Part shown: positions 44,580 through 56,329 of the stretch, piece by piece
Layout: each line of letters starts with the position of its first letter
How positions within the stretch are numbered: position 1 is the stretch's first letter
DNA from: Poa pratensis
Taxonomy: Eukaryota > Streptophyta > Magnoliopsida > Poales > Poaceae
Direction: 5' to 3'
DNA: 64,000 nt
Assembly: GCA_947311845.1 (NCBI GenBank)
Contig: CAMZMU010000075.1
Coordinates: 22,796,577 to 22,860,576, forward strand
The notes under the pieces: model-generated
The model's input: the letters and a program-made list of their open reading frames with translations, nothing else
Told to the model about the DNA's origin: nothing
The model's database searches: none
Position numbers and translations under genes: made by a program

Positions 44580-45640
44580 GTAGGTTGGAAGATATGTTTT
44601 TTTTTTGAATTTAAGCATTTTTTGTAATATATATTTTGAATTATACGTTGGAAGATATGAATTTGGTGATTTTGAGCATTTTCCTATAATTGTTGGTATG
44701 TTGTTTGTATTATTTTGGATTGTAAAGTGGAAGATATGTTTTTTTTAAAATTTTAACATTTTTGTATAATTGTTATTTCGGAGTGTAGACTGAAAGATAT
44801 GAAGTTATTGAATTTTAGTATTTTTTGTGTAACTGAAATTTGGGAAATTTTGATAACTGTGAAAAATTTGGAAATTTGCTAAATTTAGAAAAAAAATAAT
44901 GTTTTCTTTGTACTATTTAGATTTGTAGATTGGAAGGTATAAATTTATTGAATTTTAGCATTTCTGTTGTATAATTGGTATTTTGAATTGTATACTGAAA
45001 GATATGTTTTTTTTGAATTTTAATTTTTTTACAATTATTTTTTCGAATTATAGATTGAAAGATATGAAGTGATGATTTTTTTTAATGTAAACAATTTTTT
45101 TTTGCAATAGATATTTTGAATTGTAGGTTGCGAGATATGAATTTATAGAATTTTAATATGTTTTTATAGTTGTTATTTTGCAGTGCAGACTGAGAGACAT
45201 GTTTTTTTTAAGTTTAGTATTTTTCTGTAGTTGAAATTTGGGAAATTTTGATAATTGTGGAGAGGTCCAAAATTTGGTTAATTTAGAAAACCTTAATGTT
45301 TTGTTTGTATCATTTTGATTTGTAGATTATAAGATATAATTTTTTTGGGTTTTAGTTTTTTTTTGTATAGTTATTACTTCGAATTGTAGTTTGAAAGATA
45401 TGTTTTTTTAATTTTTTTTTGAATTTTTATTATTGTTTGAATTTTTTGGTTAAAAGTCATGAATTTTGTGGTAGTTAATGAAATTTTATTTGTATTATGT
45501 CATACTCAATTTATTTATTTTTGGTGCAGCTTTTAAATTTGTTAAAGTAGAATTTTTTTATATATTGTGTGTGTTTGTTTGAATTGTCGATTGGAAGATA
45601 TGATTTTTTTGAATTTTTAACATTTTTTGTAATTGAGAAA
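44580..45640. repeat. Degenerate minisatellite of GAAAGATATG units inside the Helitron
   Basis: A GGAAGATATG or GAAAGATATG core recurs about 13 times at spacings of roughly 60-140 bases, each followed by T-runs and TTGAATTTTA. The copies are strongly diverged, so expansion is old relative to the 68-bp array at 15.9 kb. Confidence 0.7.
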
Positions 45641-46381
45641 TTTCTGGCAGGTGCGGCCCGCATGGCAGGAATTTTTTTATTTTGAAAATCATTTTAAAAG
45701 CAAAAGAAATTGACAGGTGGGGACACCCATGGCGTCAGCGCTGACGTCATTTTCTGATGGCGAACACGGCGGCGCTGCCGAGCTCACGCTCGAGCAGCTG
45801 CGCACGCGTGTGAGCCTGGGAGCGCACGGATCTGCGAGAGGAGAGGCAGGCGAGGCGAACGGGCGGCGCGGCGGACCAAATGGTCGTCGGAGCCGCCCGC
45901 GGCGAGCCAATCTGCGGCGGCGAGCGCGGAGAGCGGCGACGGCGATTCCGAGCTGTGCGGGGCGTTCCAGCAAGTGAAAGTGGGCGAGGACAGCGAGGAA
46001 GAGGCGGCGGAGGCGCTCGTAGGCTTCGATTTGCCTGGGGGAGGCGCGTAGCGGCGCGGGCGTGCGTGGGCGGCGGCGGAGAGGTTCGGCCGCGCGCGCG
46101 AGAGAAGAAAGGGAAGGGGGAGCTGCGCTGATGTTTTTGCACGGAGCTCCTTCGGTTTGTTCAAAATTACCAATCGGTCCTTTGCGGGCGGGTTTTTGCA
46201 AAAGGGGTGCAGCAGTGCGACGTGGCGCGACGCTATTGGTAGATATTCGTCTGATACAGTAATACTGTAGCAGGAAGTGATCCGAACCGTCGACTGCCGC
46301 GATCGGACGGTCTCCGTTTAGTGGGCGACGTGGAGGCTGGAACGGGGTGTGGAATGCACCAACTTTTATATATAGTAGGAT

Positions 46382-48870
46382 GATATGGAATACAGGAAGT
46401 ATTCATACATATAAAAAAATGATAGGAAGTGTAACACCATACGGAGGCAAAGTAGCTATGTAATATACCACCCCAACAGAGCTGACTTATTCAGATATAT
46501 AGACTCGATGTCAGACAATCCAGTTATGTGCTGCTCACTGCGGATAGAGTACGAAATAAGAAAATCCAAGTAGAAAAACAGGCTCTGCTTGGTGTAAAAG
46601 AATGAGGTCCGGTGTAGATAAAAAGGGGGAGAACATCAATTACTGCGAATATAGCTGACAATTTTGTACACATATGAAAGTTTCCATCTCTCATTGTGGA
46701 TACACTTTTCCTTCTTCTCATTTAAATAAAAAGCTTGAAGCTTCTTGCAGGTGAGTAAAATGCTAGCAAAGTTTATCTTTGTATGGGACGGAGCAAATTT
46801 AAGAATCTATTGTTTCAAAGTATTTCCTTTTCATAAGTTTTCGGGGATGCCATATGTAGATCACAGAGCTAGCCTTTTGATTATATGGTTGTAGATAGTA
46901 AGAAAAAACTTGTGTAAGCACCCAGTATAGTAGACAACTATAAATGTAACAGAAATAAAGCTTATTTTCAACTAACTGAAAATACAATAACCCTAAGTTC
47001 ATGAGATCATAGAATTTATGCAATTTGAATAATAACTTGGCTACACAAAGAAGTCTCAGACCATTTAATATAAGTATTAGGCAGAGCTCGTTAACATCAA
47101 AGCATGTATAGTTGGCTTTAGTTTCTTTTGAGTGTACGCTTGATGATTTGCCGAGTGGTGCGTTGGAAGATGTCACCTCGTCGTCCACGCTAGCCCGGTG
47201 CAACGATAGACATAACAAATCTGTGAGCAACCATTTGTAGCATGACTTTAGCAAAGCAAAAAAGATAGAATAGAGAACATGCGTTCCAACTTATCCCAAC
47301 TACCTAAATTTTCACGAAAGTGAGCTAATCCATTATTTTTCTCATTCACACAAACAGGGGGTTCTGACTGTTGGATTGGAATCATGATACCATTGGAAAA
47401 ATCATCTTACCTTGCTTCCATGTAATTGTGTTGGCGGAGGCTGATTGGTCAAGGTAGAAACCGTGAACCATTTTCTCTGTCTTACTTGCTCTCTTTCACA
47501 AACTACTGAAGAAGCGAGCTATTCATCCAGCATATAGAAATGTAGTCTACGATGTTGGCATAAGCTACTAAAGAAGAAAGAAGGGCATATGATCAGCAGG
47601 TGAAATTCATAATTTTCCCACTGTTGCTTTTCCCTACATCACCATGGATGAGCATCTCATCCCTGCCTCTCATGACCTTTACTTCCCTTCTGGGGATGGA
47701 ATGCATGCATGACCCAGCATTGATGTTCCAGAGCGAATCCAGTAGCAACACATTCAGAAAATATACCCCTGCAAAATGAAGGGAAACCAAAACAGAATGA
47801 GACTGTTTAAGTAATTAGCACTTATGCTACAGATTTAATCAAGAAAAAATATGAACTATGAAGGGAAAATGGAGGTGTCGAAGAACAGAAGCACTACCTC
47901 ACGTAATGTTTCGCAGGGAAATGGCCACACCTATATGACTGTTGTGGAATTGAACGTCTGCTTGTGGGCAGATCATATATATGCAAAAACTAAGGTCTGC
48001 TTGTGGCAGGATCATATGCAAACACCTAATGTCTTAGTTGTATGACTTCTATCCCTCTCAATACTCTTGATATCATTCACCATAGCAATCCCTAGTTACA
48101 AAACCAGGAAAAATATTAGTGATCATGACAGACATGAATGGTTAAAAATACATAGGTAAGAAAAATAAATATGCTAGCTTTAGTGTATAAAGTTAGAAAA
48201 ACGATATCAGGAGAAATAGTTCCAAATAAGGGCCAGTCAGTCCACCTGCACAAAATGTATGGAAATTTTTATGGCATAGAGAATCCAGCATATGCAAATT
48301 CATGTGTATGATTCCGTTTCAAATAAACTCGCTACAATATTGACATGCAAAAAATGGAAAGCCAGTGATAAGTGACTCTAGTCTATCAGAATACTAAACA
48401 TGTCACCAATCAGGGGTAGAAAATAGAACTTTTTCACATATATCCATAGCCTGTAATGTTGATTCTAATCAATAACACAATAGGACCAACATCTTTGTGT
48501 TTGAAAAAAGAGAGAACAATATATCCACATGAGTAGCTAGTCATCTTTCTAATTCATGAACATGCTGGTGCGGGCAAGTGCTTCTTCAATTCAGAGCTAC
48601 CATTTTATATTTTTTTAACCTGATTTTTGCTTAAAAAGAGAGGTTCTACACTGCGTCTGAACTTGCAAATGCTTCCTGTTACTTGACTCGGTGCAGTTCG
48701 ACTGACACAGCATACACTGAATTTAAGTTATCTATAGCAAAGCAGCTTCGAACAGACTGTAGGAAAGTAGTAGATTAGCACTGCTCAATTAAAGATGGGC
48801 CAACAGTTTCATTCAAGATAATACGTTACCGATTGAACGGATTTATCTTTTTGTGATGAACTTACGGGGC
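46382..48870. other. Gene-poor spacer with possible minus-strand splice sites
   Basis: No protein domain is recognised. A candidate minus-strand donor (GTAAGCAG at 48871-48877) after the GC-rich block and another (GTAAGATG, near 47405-47412) plus an acceptor (TTTTGCAG, near 47770-47777) could define exons of a non-coding transcript driven from the second Helitron's GC-rich region. The evidence is splice consensus only. Confidence 0.35.
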
Positions 48871-48877
48871 TGCTTAC

Positions 48878-50088
48878 CTGAGATGGATCACGATGGTGTA
48901 GCTCACGACATTGGGTGCAGCATTTCCACAAACAGCTAGAGCGCGTTGTCCTGGTGGTGGACGCCATTGAGCTGTGAGTTCTGCTCATTTGCTGCGCTGC
49001 GTCCCGGCCGCCGTATCCACGCGCCGGCCGCGCGTGAGCTGCTGAGCAGAGCCCCTCCTGCGACCAGCCGAGCTGGACGCGACGCTGCTTGCGACCGCGG
49101 CCCGACCGCCTGTGGTCTCGCGTGGCATGACAGATATTCCTGCTAGCCGAGCCTGTCCAGCGGGCAGTGTGGGGAACGGCGCGCCTCCGGCTGCTAAGAA
49201 AGAGAGGAGGTGACACGGGAGAGAGAGCAGAGACGGGGAGGAAGAGGGCACGCCCGCGGTGACGTCACGGCTGACGTCACGCGCCGGCGGACGCACCCGT
49301 TCTGCCGAGCTTGCGCCCGAGCAGGGGAGCATGCGCGCGGGGCTGGGATCGCCCGATTTGGCACGAGGGCGTCGCGGGGAGCCGGGCTGGCGGCGCCTTG
49401 GACCATTTGGTCGCCGGAGCTGCCGGCGGCGACCAAATCCGCGGCGGCGACCGGCGAACCGGAGCGCGGGGAGGGCAGGGAGGAGGTCCATCCGGACCAG
49501 GAGCTCACCAGAAGCTCGAATCTGTGCTCAGAAGTTGAAGAGGTGGTCGAGGGCGACCGGAGTGAGCTCGACGGGGCGGCGGCCGGCGTCGGAGAAGTCG
49601 ACGCGTTTCGGCGCGTCCCGGACGTCCCGGCTCGCGCGACTCGCGGAGGAGGTAGAGGACGGCGAGGCGGTGCTTCCTGTTCTCTTGGATTCGTCCGGGG
49701 AGCAGCGGAGCGGCGTGCCGGCGCGTCGGCGGCGCCGGCGACTTCGCCGTCGCGCGCCAGAGGGAAAGGGAGGGAGGGGATTCTGCGGGTTCTTTTGCAA
49801 TAAAGTCTGTGACTTTTTGTGGAATCACAATCAGGTCCCGCGGTGCGTTAAAATCTGGACTGCGGGGCAATTTCTCGCTTTGCGAGTTCGTTTTTGCAAA
49901 TTTGGCTGCGCCAAAATTCGTGCGCGCGCTCTGATTGGCAGAAAGTCGCCAGCTACAGTAAGCTACAGTGCAGCGCGATTTTTGGAGCGATCTCGCCCGT
50001 CCCTGCGCTCGATCGGACGGCCACCGTTCATCGCGCGACGTGGATAGCGAAATGGGCAGTGAATCAGACGTACTTTTATATATAGTAC
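48878..50088 (-). mobile_element. Second Helitron-family copy (5' part), far end not located
   Basis: The right edge, complemented, reads TACTATATATAAAAGTACG, matching the Helitron start at 46380, and the adjacent CGATCGGACGGYCWCCG and ACGTGGATAGC/ACGTGGAGGC strings match 46290-46335. The GC-rich part (48960-49800) corresponds in layout to 45720-46130, sharing GACCAAATGGTC/ACCATTTGGTC and GACGTCA motifs. The expected TC start is replaced by GG, and no hairpin plus CTAG end was found to the left, so the left boundary is provisional. Long ORFs in the GC-rich part have low-complexity composition and no known domain. Confidence 0.55.
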
Positions 50089-50376
50089 CCATATGGTTAT
50101 GCTGAATGCTGCAACTGTGTCTGGGTATATTGGTACATCCAACCCTTTTTTGGTCGAACAGGAAGAGAGGAACCCTTTCGGATATATGAGTCGATTGAAC
50201 TTTTTACAGACAACCGATGTGTGTTCCTGCTTGATATTCTTGTGCTCTTTTGACATAGCTTCATATTCTTGTTGGCCAGGTGAGGTGTAAAAATTTCTGG
50301 TAATAAGCAGGTTTTACTGCTGAGGATATTTTCTCGGTACTTGCTGCTTTCCAACCCAGCACAGGCGGCAAAGCAT

Positions 50377-50751
50377 GTGAATTTTGACAAAAATAACCCT
50401 TTTTTGAAACTTCAACAAAAAATAACCCTTTTTCCGAAAAAATTCTGAAAATAACCCTTTTGTGTGGCTCCCGCACCGGGGGCGCCACACATACATGTGC
50501 AACTCCCCAGCCGGGGGCGCCACACATACATGTGCAACTCCCCGGCCTGGGGCGCCACACCTGTTCACGTGTGGCGCCCCAGCTTGGGGCGTTGCACGTA
50601 AGGGTGTGGCGCCCCAGGATAGGGCGTTGCACATGTATGTGTGGCGCCCCCGGTGCGGGAGCCACACAAAAGGGTTATTTCAGATTTTTTTCGAAAAAAA
50701 GGTTATTCTTGGTTGAAGTTTCAAAAAGGGGTTATTTTTGTCAAAATTCAC
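50377..50751. mobile_element. Mutator-type foldback MITE (375 bp, 9-bp target duplication)
   Basis: Ends GTGAATTTTGACAAAAATAA are perfect inverted repeats, flanked by the 9-bp direct duplication GCAAAGCAT (50368-50376 and 50752-50760). A 9-bp duplication is the MULE hallmark. Nearly the whole element folds on itself: the core has alternating GTGTGGCGCCCC and GGGGCGCCACAC modules. The spurious ORFs here arise from those modules. Confidence 0.93.
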
Positions 50752-50760
50752 GCAAAGCAT

Positions 50761-51466
50761 TGTTCGTCTCAGCCACGGTGAAAAATTTCTAGGAAGTTTC
50801 TTCGCCGCAAAGTCTCAGGGAAGGCCTCGTAGAGACGTAGACGTACCAGCTAGTCTGCATACTAGGGTAGTAGGGTTGTAGGCCGCGGGTTTTCAGAGGG
50901 CGAGAATGTCTTTGTATTCTCTGTAGTGTCAGAGTAAGGATAAACAATAAGGAAATTGCTAGGAACACAGGCGACTAAATTCGGTTTGATGTACACTTTG
51001 CCAATCTTGCTGGACTGAACTATCTTCAAAACATCTTTTTTTTAGGGGTATCTTCAAAACATCTAAACAACGTTACTAGGGACGCGAAACCGAGAGTGTG
51101 CTCTGCTCTAGCGCTCAAACTTGTAAGGAAGCCCGTTAATCACATCTCCAGGCTAACATTTTTCTTAACCTGAAACCAGTTTGATGCCCGCTGCAACGGA
51201 TGAATGTTTGGGGCATCATCTGAGCACCTAATTGCCCTAAAAAAAACTGAGCACCTAATGCAACGGTTTATGTTTCTTTCGCAATTTCTTCGTAGCACTT
51301 AAGTCGCTTCATCTTGGTAGCCATTGTTCGCCACATGCTTGAGTCATTGAGTGACCCCACTCCATCTTTACGCGCACACAAATCTTTGGAAGAAGAGGAA
51401 AGTATTTGTGACAAGGGATTTTTTTCTTGTACAATAACACTATCTTTCTTGTGCATGTTTAGTTAT
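50761..51466. other. Spacer without recognised content
   Basis: No ORF with a known domain, no inverted-repeat element and no RNA gene were seen. Confidence 0.5.
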
Positions 51467-51469
51467 TTA

Positions 51470-51702
51470 GAGGCTGTTTGGATTGTGGCCAGCAGCTACC
51501 ATACCAAAATTTCGGCGTTGACCAATAGCATGTGGTAGCGTTTGGATGGAAGCCCAACCCTCAAAGTCTTGCCAAAATATTGGTCGCCAGGTCTGATTCT
51601 ACGCCCACGCGCTGGCGAAACTGGGGCGGGCAAATCCTTCGCCAATATATTGGCTCGCCCTTGATTTGGCTGGGCGGGTATGGGCAGAAACCAAACAGCC
51701 CC
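51470..51702. mobile_element. Tourist-type (PIF/Harbinger) MITE, 233 bp
   Basis: Ends GAGGCTGTTTGG and, complemented, GGGGCTGTTTGG are flanked by TTA at 51467-51469 and 51703-51705. Confidence 0.88.
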
Positions 51703-51815
51703 TTACTCCCCATTTGCTATATTTAGGGTGTTTGATAAGATAGAGACAGAAAAGGTGATCATAGTTTTAGTATACATTCGGTAAACCTATTATTTTCGAT
51801 CATATTTAAGGGATC

Positions 51816-52196
51816 ATATTTAAAGTTCTAACAGGAGGTTCAGTAGGTGTTAAGCTGAATAATGTGATAGGTAATTTCTTCACTACCATGAGTGGAGTTA
51901 GGCAAGGGGACCCGTTGTCTCCCATGCTTTTTAACCTAGTAGTTGATGTACTCTCTAGGATGTTGATGAAAGCTGCACAGGCAGGTTTAATTCGTGGTCT
52001 GTGCACTGAGGAATGTAGAGGTGGTGTCATCTGCTTGCAGTATGCAGATGACACCATTCTCTTTGTAGATGCAGATACCCAGTTGGCGACCAACTTCAAG
52101 TGGGTGCTAACTTGCTTTGAACAGATTTCAGGCATGAGGATCAATTATAATAAGAGTGAGCTCATTCCTTTAGGGTTAGAGGATGATGAGGCTACA
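51816..52196 (+). pseudogene. LINE ORF2, RT part (upstream of the gypsy insertion)
   Basis: The 5'-truncated LINE starts inside RT with SGVRQGDPLSPMLFNL, then the catalytic QYADDTILFVD and ISGMRINYNKSEL. The frame continues on the far side of the gypsy element at 61815 (FGCPLGNFPIKYLGVPL), so the two parts were one insertion. Endonuclease and ORF1 are missing. Confidence 0.88.
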
Positions 52197-52668
52197 TGAC
52201 GAGGTTATACTCTGCGGGTACCCCAGCTTAAGGGTACTTGGTGCACGTAATGATCAAAGAAGCCCAAAGATTAATCGAAACCCACGAAGGAAGGCCTGAG
52301 ACGAAGAGTGTTTTCCAAGTTAGATCAAGTTATGGTCGGTTAAGACTTTCCATACATGTAACCTTGGTCGGTTATGTTTCCCGAGACCCAGCCTCCTATA
52401 TAAAGGCTGGGAGGGTGATCGATCAAGGCAAGGAATCCATAGCCACCAAAACCTCGACGAGATCAGCTGCTCGTCGAACCCTTGTAACCTCATATTCATA
52501 CCATAAACACAGACAAGCAGGAAGTAGGGGTTTTACCTCACTCGAGGGCCCTGAACCTGGGTAAATCCAGCTTGTCAGCCGTCGATTCCACCGATACTAC
52601 GCGTTCTCTACCACACAATCAACCCTAGGTATAGCAACCATGGGAATTGCCGAGGGCACACCTCGACA
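52197..52668 (+). repeat. Gypsy 5' LTR
   Basis: 472 bp with a TATATAAAG box at 52397-52405, so transcription should start about 30 bases further on. Confidence 0.94.
52397..52405 (+). promoter_or_regulatory. TATA box of the gypsy 5' LTR
   Basis: TATATAAAG in CCTCC-TATATAAAG-GCTGGG context, a strong plant TATA box in the right half of the LTR. Confidence 0.75.
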
Positions 52669-52670
52669 AT

Positions 52671-52687
52671 TGGCGCCGTCTGTGGGA
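52671..52687 (+). other. Gypsy primer binding site
   Basis: TGGCGCCGTCTGTGGGA starts two bases after the LTR. The first nine bases suit the 3' end of a tRNA such as tRNA-Asp, as in other Tat/Athila elements; the remaining bases diverge. Confidence 0.7.
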
Positions 52688-52884
52688 AAGGTAGTATTGG
52701 GCTCACGGTTTCGCCGGTTTCATCATCAAGCGGCCACCCGCCGATCGCATCTGCACAAGGTAACTCGCCTACTACATCATCAAAAAGCAAATCACCGACC
52801 ACCGTTGCAAACGGCAACTCGCCGGCAAGATCTACCAGCATCAATTCAAAAAGCGATCACTCGCCAAAATCTCCAAGGAGGCTC

Positions 52885-53848
52885 ATGCCGCACTCGATGG
52901 AGGCTCAACAAGCCTTTGCCGGACTCGAATCAGGTTTGGATATTACAGTTGGAAAATTTAACTTCTTTGTCGATAAAGATGGTGTGCAGGACCTGTTAGA
53001 CCCACTCGACATGGAGACACTCGACACGGAGACAATCGACAACGCTTCGACTGCAACACCATCCATCTTGGGCGCGACATCGTCACAGATCGTCCCGATC
53101 CAATCGCCAAGCGACTCTGCAACATCCATGACCTCGCAAGAGTTCCGTGACGAGGTGGCAAAAAGATTTGGAAGAAGCGAGATCGAATCTGCGTACCGCC
53201 CAAACAACTCAATCGAGTCACTCGACAACGTCGTCGACTGCAACGACGTCGCGGGGAACAAGGAGAACATAGATGACAACATATACCTCGCCGATCTCAA
53301 CGGCCCAGAAATCCGTGCCAGCCACGAGATATTCACCTGCGACGCAATAGCCTGGACAAAGCACTCGAAGATCAACTCGATTGCGGCAGAAACCCCGCAA
53401 GCAAAGCAACTCCAACATGAGCCTGGATGACGACGCCGAATCCATAATGCGCATTAGCAACACATGGGCAGAAGATCGGGTGGTACCGTATCAGGTATAC
53501 ACCGCGAGTACAGCAGAAACGTCAGCAGCTGCAACATGCCGTCGACCTACAGAATACCCTTGCACAGTCACCATGCCTGACGGAACAACCACGCTGACCA
53601 TCACCGCAGAGATGGCGGAAAAAGTGAGCAAAGTAATCGAAAGCTGCACAATGCTACCAGCAAACGCAACTCCGGAAGAGGTATTGACCTTACAATACTT
53701 CCAGTGGCAAGAATCGATACGGTTGAAGAACTACCGAGCAGTACTCGAAGAACGCAAAAAGCAAGCCAGCATATCGAGTGCTCGGCGAAGAGCATTGTCT
53801 ACGAGTTCAACGGCAGAAACGACCCCGCGAATAGGTCACGATTCATAA
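52885..53848 (+). pseudogene. Gypsy Gag N-terminal region (two overlapping frames)
   Basis: The first frame (52885-53430) starts MPHSMEAQQAFAGLESG and is acidic and Ser/Thr-rich. A second frame (53381-53848) takes over, with TVTMPDGTTTLTITAEMAEKV. The switch in an overlap and the absence of any family boundary there indicate a 1-base frameshift, not two genes. Tat-lineage Gag N-termini are poorly conserved, so function rests on position. Confidence 0.6.
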
Positions 53849-55175
53849 ACCTCGGAGACGCAGATCGTGCAGCGGTCACTCGGAATCTAAACCCAGCCTT
53901 TATGGCAGTCGACGCGGAAGGAGTCCCCATACCTACTGAGCCAGCCGGGGCGCTGATGACGCTAGGCACCTATCTCAGAACAATCGAACCTCCTGCAGGA
54001 GACCCAAAGAGGGATCAGCACCTCCAACTGTACAAACAACTGGCAATAGCAGCACAAGCCATACAGCATCCACAAGCAACTCCAAGGAGAGATACAGATC
54101 GGGACCGTCGCAGTCGAAGTCCTCGGGGAAGGAGCAGTCGAAAAAGCTCACGCCGTCATCGTTCCAGCAGGAGCCACTCGAGGAGGTCATACAGCAACAG
54201 CTCAGACTCGGAAGCAGAAATCGGGCCATGTGGAGCGCTATGCTTCACTCGACGGATCCGGGAGGCTCGTATGCCCAAGAAGTTTTCGCTAGCTACCACG
54301 CCAAAGTTCAACTGCAAACAAGAGCCATCAGGCTGGCTAGAAGATTACAGGCTGGCAGTCGGATGTCAGCGCGGCACCACAACTACAGCTATGCAGTACA
54401 TACAACTCATGATGGAAGGAACAGCTCGCGATTGGCTCAAATCGCTACCCGAATCATACTACGATTCGTGGGAGCACTTCAAAGGTGATTTCATCAAATA
54501 CTTCGAGCCTCTATGTGAGCGCCCCAAAACTTTCGAGGAGCTCCGGACCTGCAAGCAAAAGTCAGATGAATCTCTGAGATCGTACATACGGCGGTGGACC
54601 ACCATCCGTAACTCAGTAGGCAACGTATCAGAAGATAGGGCAATCGACGCCTTCAAAAACGGACTCTGGAGAGAAGACTTCAAAGAAACACTTGGTCGAG
54701 AAGACCAAAGACAATGGCGGCACTCATGGTACTCGCAACAAAGTGGGCAGATGGAGAAGACTCCGTACGAGGCACTCGACCCGCATCACATGAAAATCAC
54801 GAGGGTGGCAGTCGAGACCGCAGAGATAGCTACAGAGATGATCGAAGGCGCAAACGCAAGAATCGTTATCACGACGATGACCATCCAAACTTCATCGCAG
54901 CAGGCTTTGTCCAGTCAAGGGACAGCCGCGACCAAACTGACAGACGACCGACGATCATCGTGATAATCGAGATCATCGCACAGATGATCGACGCGACAGT
55001 CGAGACCGCTGCGGAGATAACAAACGCGATGACCGCGATAGCTACAAGAGGCCCGAATGGCGCAGGCGAGCAGACAAAGAGCCTGAGCGCTCAGTCGAAG
55101 AAAGGATGGACGATTATTGCAGATTCCATCTTTACAGAGGGGATGATGGTAAGCTTCGCTCTAGCCACTCGCTGA
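53780..55175 (+). pseudogene. Gypsy Gag core and basic tail, frameshifted
   Basis: The frame to about 54690 has an Arg/Ser-rich region (residues ~150-195) and then the retrotrans_gag core, including PKFNCKQEPSGWLEDYRLAV, MEGTARDWLKSLPESYYDSW and LRTCKQKSDESLRSYIRRW. Near 54690 the frame shifts: the tail, rich in Asp/Arg, continues from 54714 to 55175. A classic CCHC knuckle was not found in any frame after the core. Gag would form the particle shell. Confidence 0.75.
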
Positions 55176-55606
55176 GAAATTGCAGGGAATTCGATCAACT
55201 CGCGATTGAACATATATTACGACTGCAAAAGATGGACGTGCACCTCCTCAACTGACGCACACTCCATCGACTACATCACAAGCACAGCCTGTTCAGGCAT
55301 ATCCAGCACCGCAACAAGTACAACAAGCACAGTATATTCCATACCACCGCAAACACAGCCTACTCAGGTGTATCCACCAACACCAGCGCAACCGACGCCA
55401 GTGTACATGGTGCCAGCACAACCCGTTACGGGAACACAAATGGCAGCAGCCGTGCACCAGATGCAGCAAGGAGATGAACAAAAATATCCCGTAACTCGCG
55501 GGCAGATGAACATGATCCAGCGAGGACGTCCCTCCAATAGAGAGCAAAAATTACACACTCGACACGTCAATATGGCGGTCATGGCACCCCCAGCTATCAC
55601 AATTTT

Positions 55607-56329
55607 TTGAAAGGATCAGAAACTCCGATTGTCTTCAATCGAGAGGACCATCCACCCGCAGTATATCGACCAGGGCATGCAGCCTTGGTACTCGACGCCC
55701 AAATCGGAGGCTACGCCATGACCAAGGTCTTCATGGACGGAGGTAGCGGCCTCAACATAATCTTTGCAGATACGCTACGCAGAATGAACAAATCAGTCGA
55801 AAATCTGCCAAAGTCCGCAAGTACCTTCCACGGTATCGTTCCAGGCAAAGCAGTGCTCCCAGAAGGCACCATACAACTCGATGTTACGTTTGGAGATCCT
55901 ACTCACTTCAGAACCGAGTCGATTGAGTTCGAAGTGGTCGATTGGAAGTCACAATACCATGCAATACTTGGGCGCCCCACTTTCGCTCGATTCATGGCCG
56001 TCCCACACTACGCCTACCTCAAGCTCAAAATGCCAGGACCAAAAGGAGTCATCACGATCAACGGGAACTTTCAAAGGTCAGATTCATGTGACCGTGACTT
56101 CAGCAAAATCTCAGAGATGTATGGGATGGAGCAATCATTCGCCAAACTCGAGGTTTCTAACGACCGCACACTTCTGCCGGAACACAAGAGGTTAGCATCC
56201 GACAGACAATTCAATGCAACCAACGACACAAAAAGCATCAAGTGCACCCAACTGATCCCTCAAAAACGTCAACATATCATCGAGTCTTACCAGCGAACAG
56301 GAAAATGCGCTCGTCGAATTTCTCCGTAA
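55607..56329 (+). pseudogene. Gypsy protease region
   Basis: The aspartic-protease core is VFMDGGSGLNIIFADTL, in which the usual D-T/S-G catalytic triad appears as DGG, the form normal for Tat elements. The second half contains HAILGRPTFARFMAVPHYAYL, the conserved ILGRP flap-end motif. The frame ends at 56329 in the linker before RT, so RT follows in a shifted frame. Confidence 0.82.

Larger units (their letters stand above)
43724..46380 (-). mobile_element. Non-autonomous Helitron (2657 bp) behind the RING gene
   Basis: On the minus strand it starts TCCTACTATATATAAAAG and ends CTAG. The end is preceded, eight bases upstream, by a perfect 8-bp stem hairpin (positions 43736-43752, GCGCGGCA/TGCCGCGC). 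It is inserted between A and T (host T after the CTAG end, host A before the TC start), leaving no duplication. These are the three Helitron criteria. No Rep/helicase is encoded. The 3' half on the minus strand is very AT-rich and repetitive, and the 5' third (45700-46330) is GC-rich. The insertion is about 180 bases after the RING gene stop, so it lies in or next to the 3' UTR. Confidence 0.88.

Noticed and set aside
46799..47254. 151-aa minus-strand ORF as a gene
   Set aside because: No domain, poor coding composition and no start context; not supported.
49194..50092. Large Arg/Ala-rich ORFs in the second Helitron copy
   Set aside because: Open in most frames owing to high GC, low complexity and no domain.
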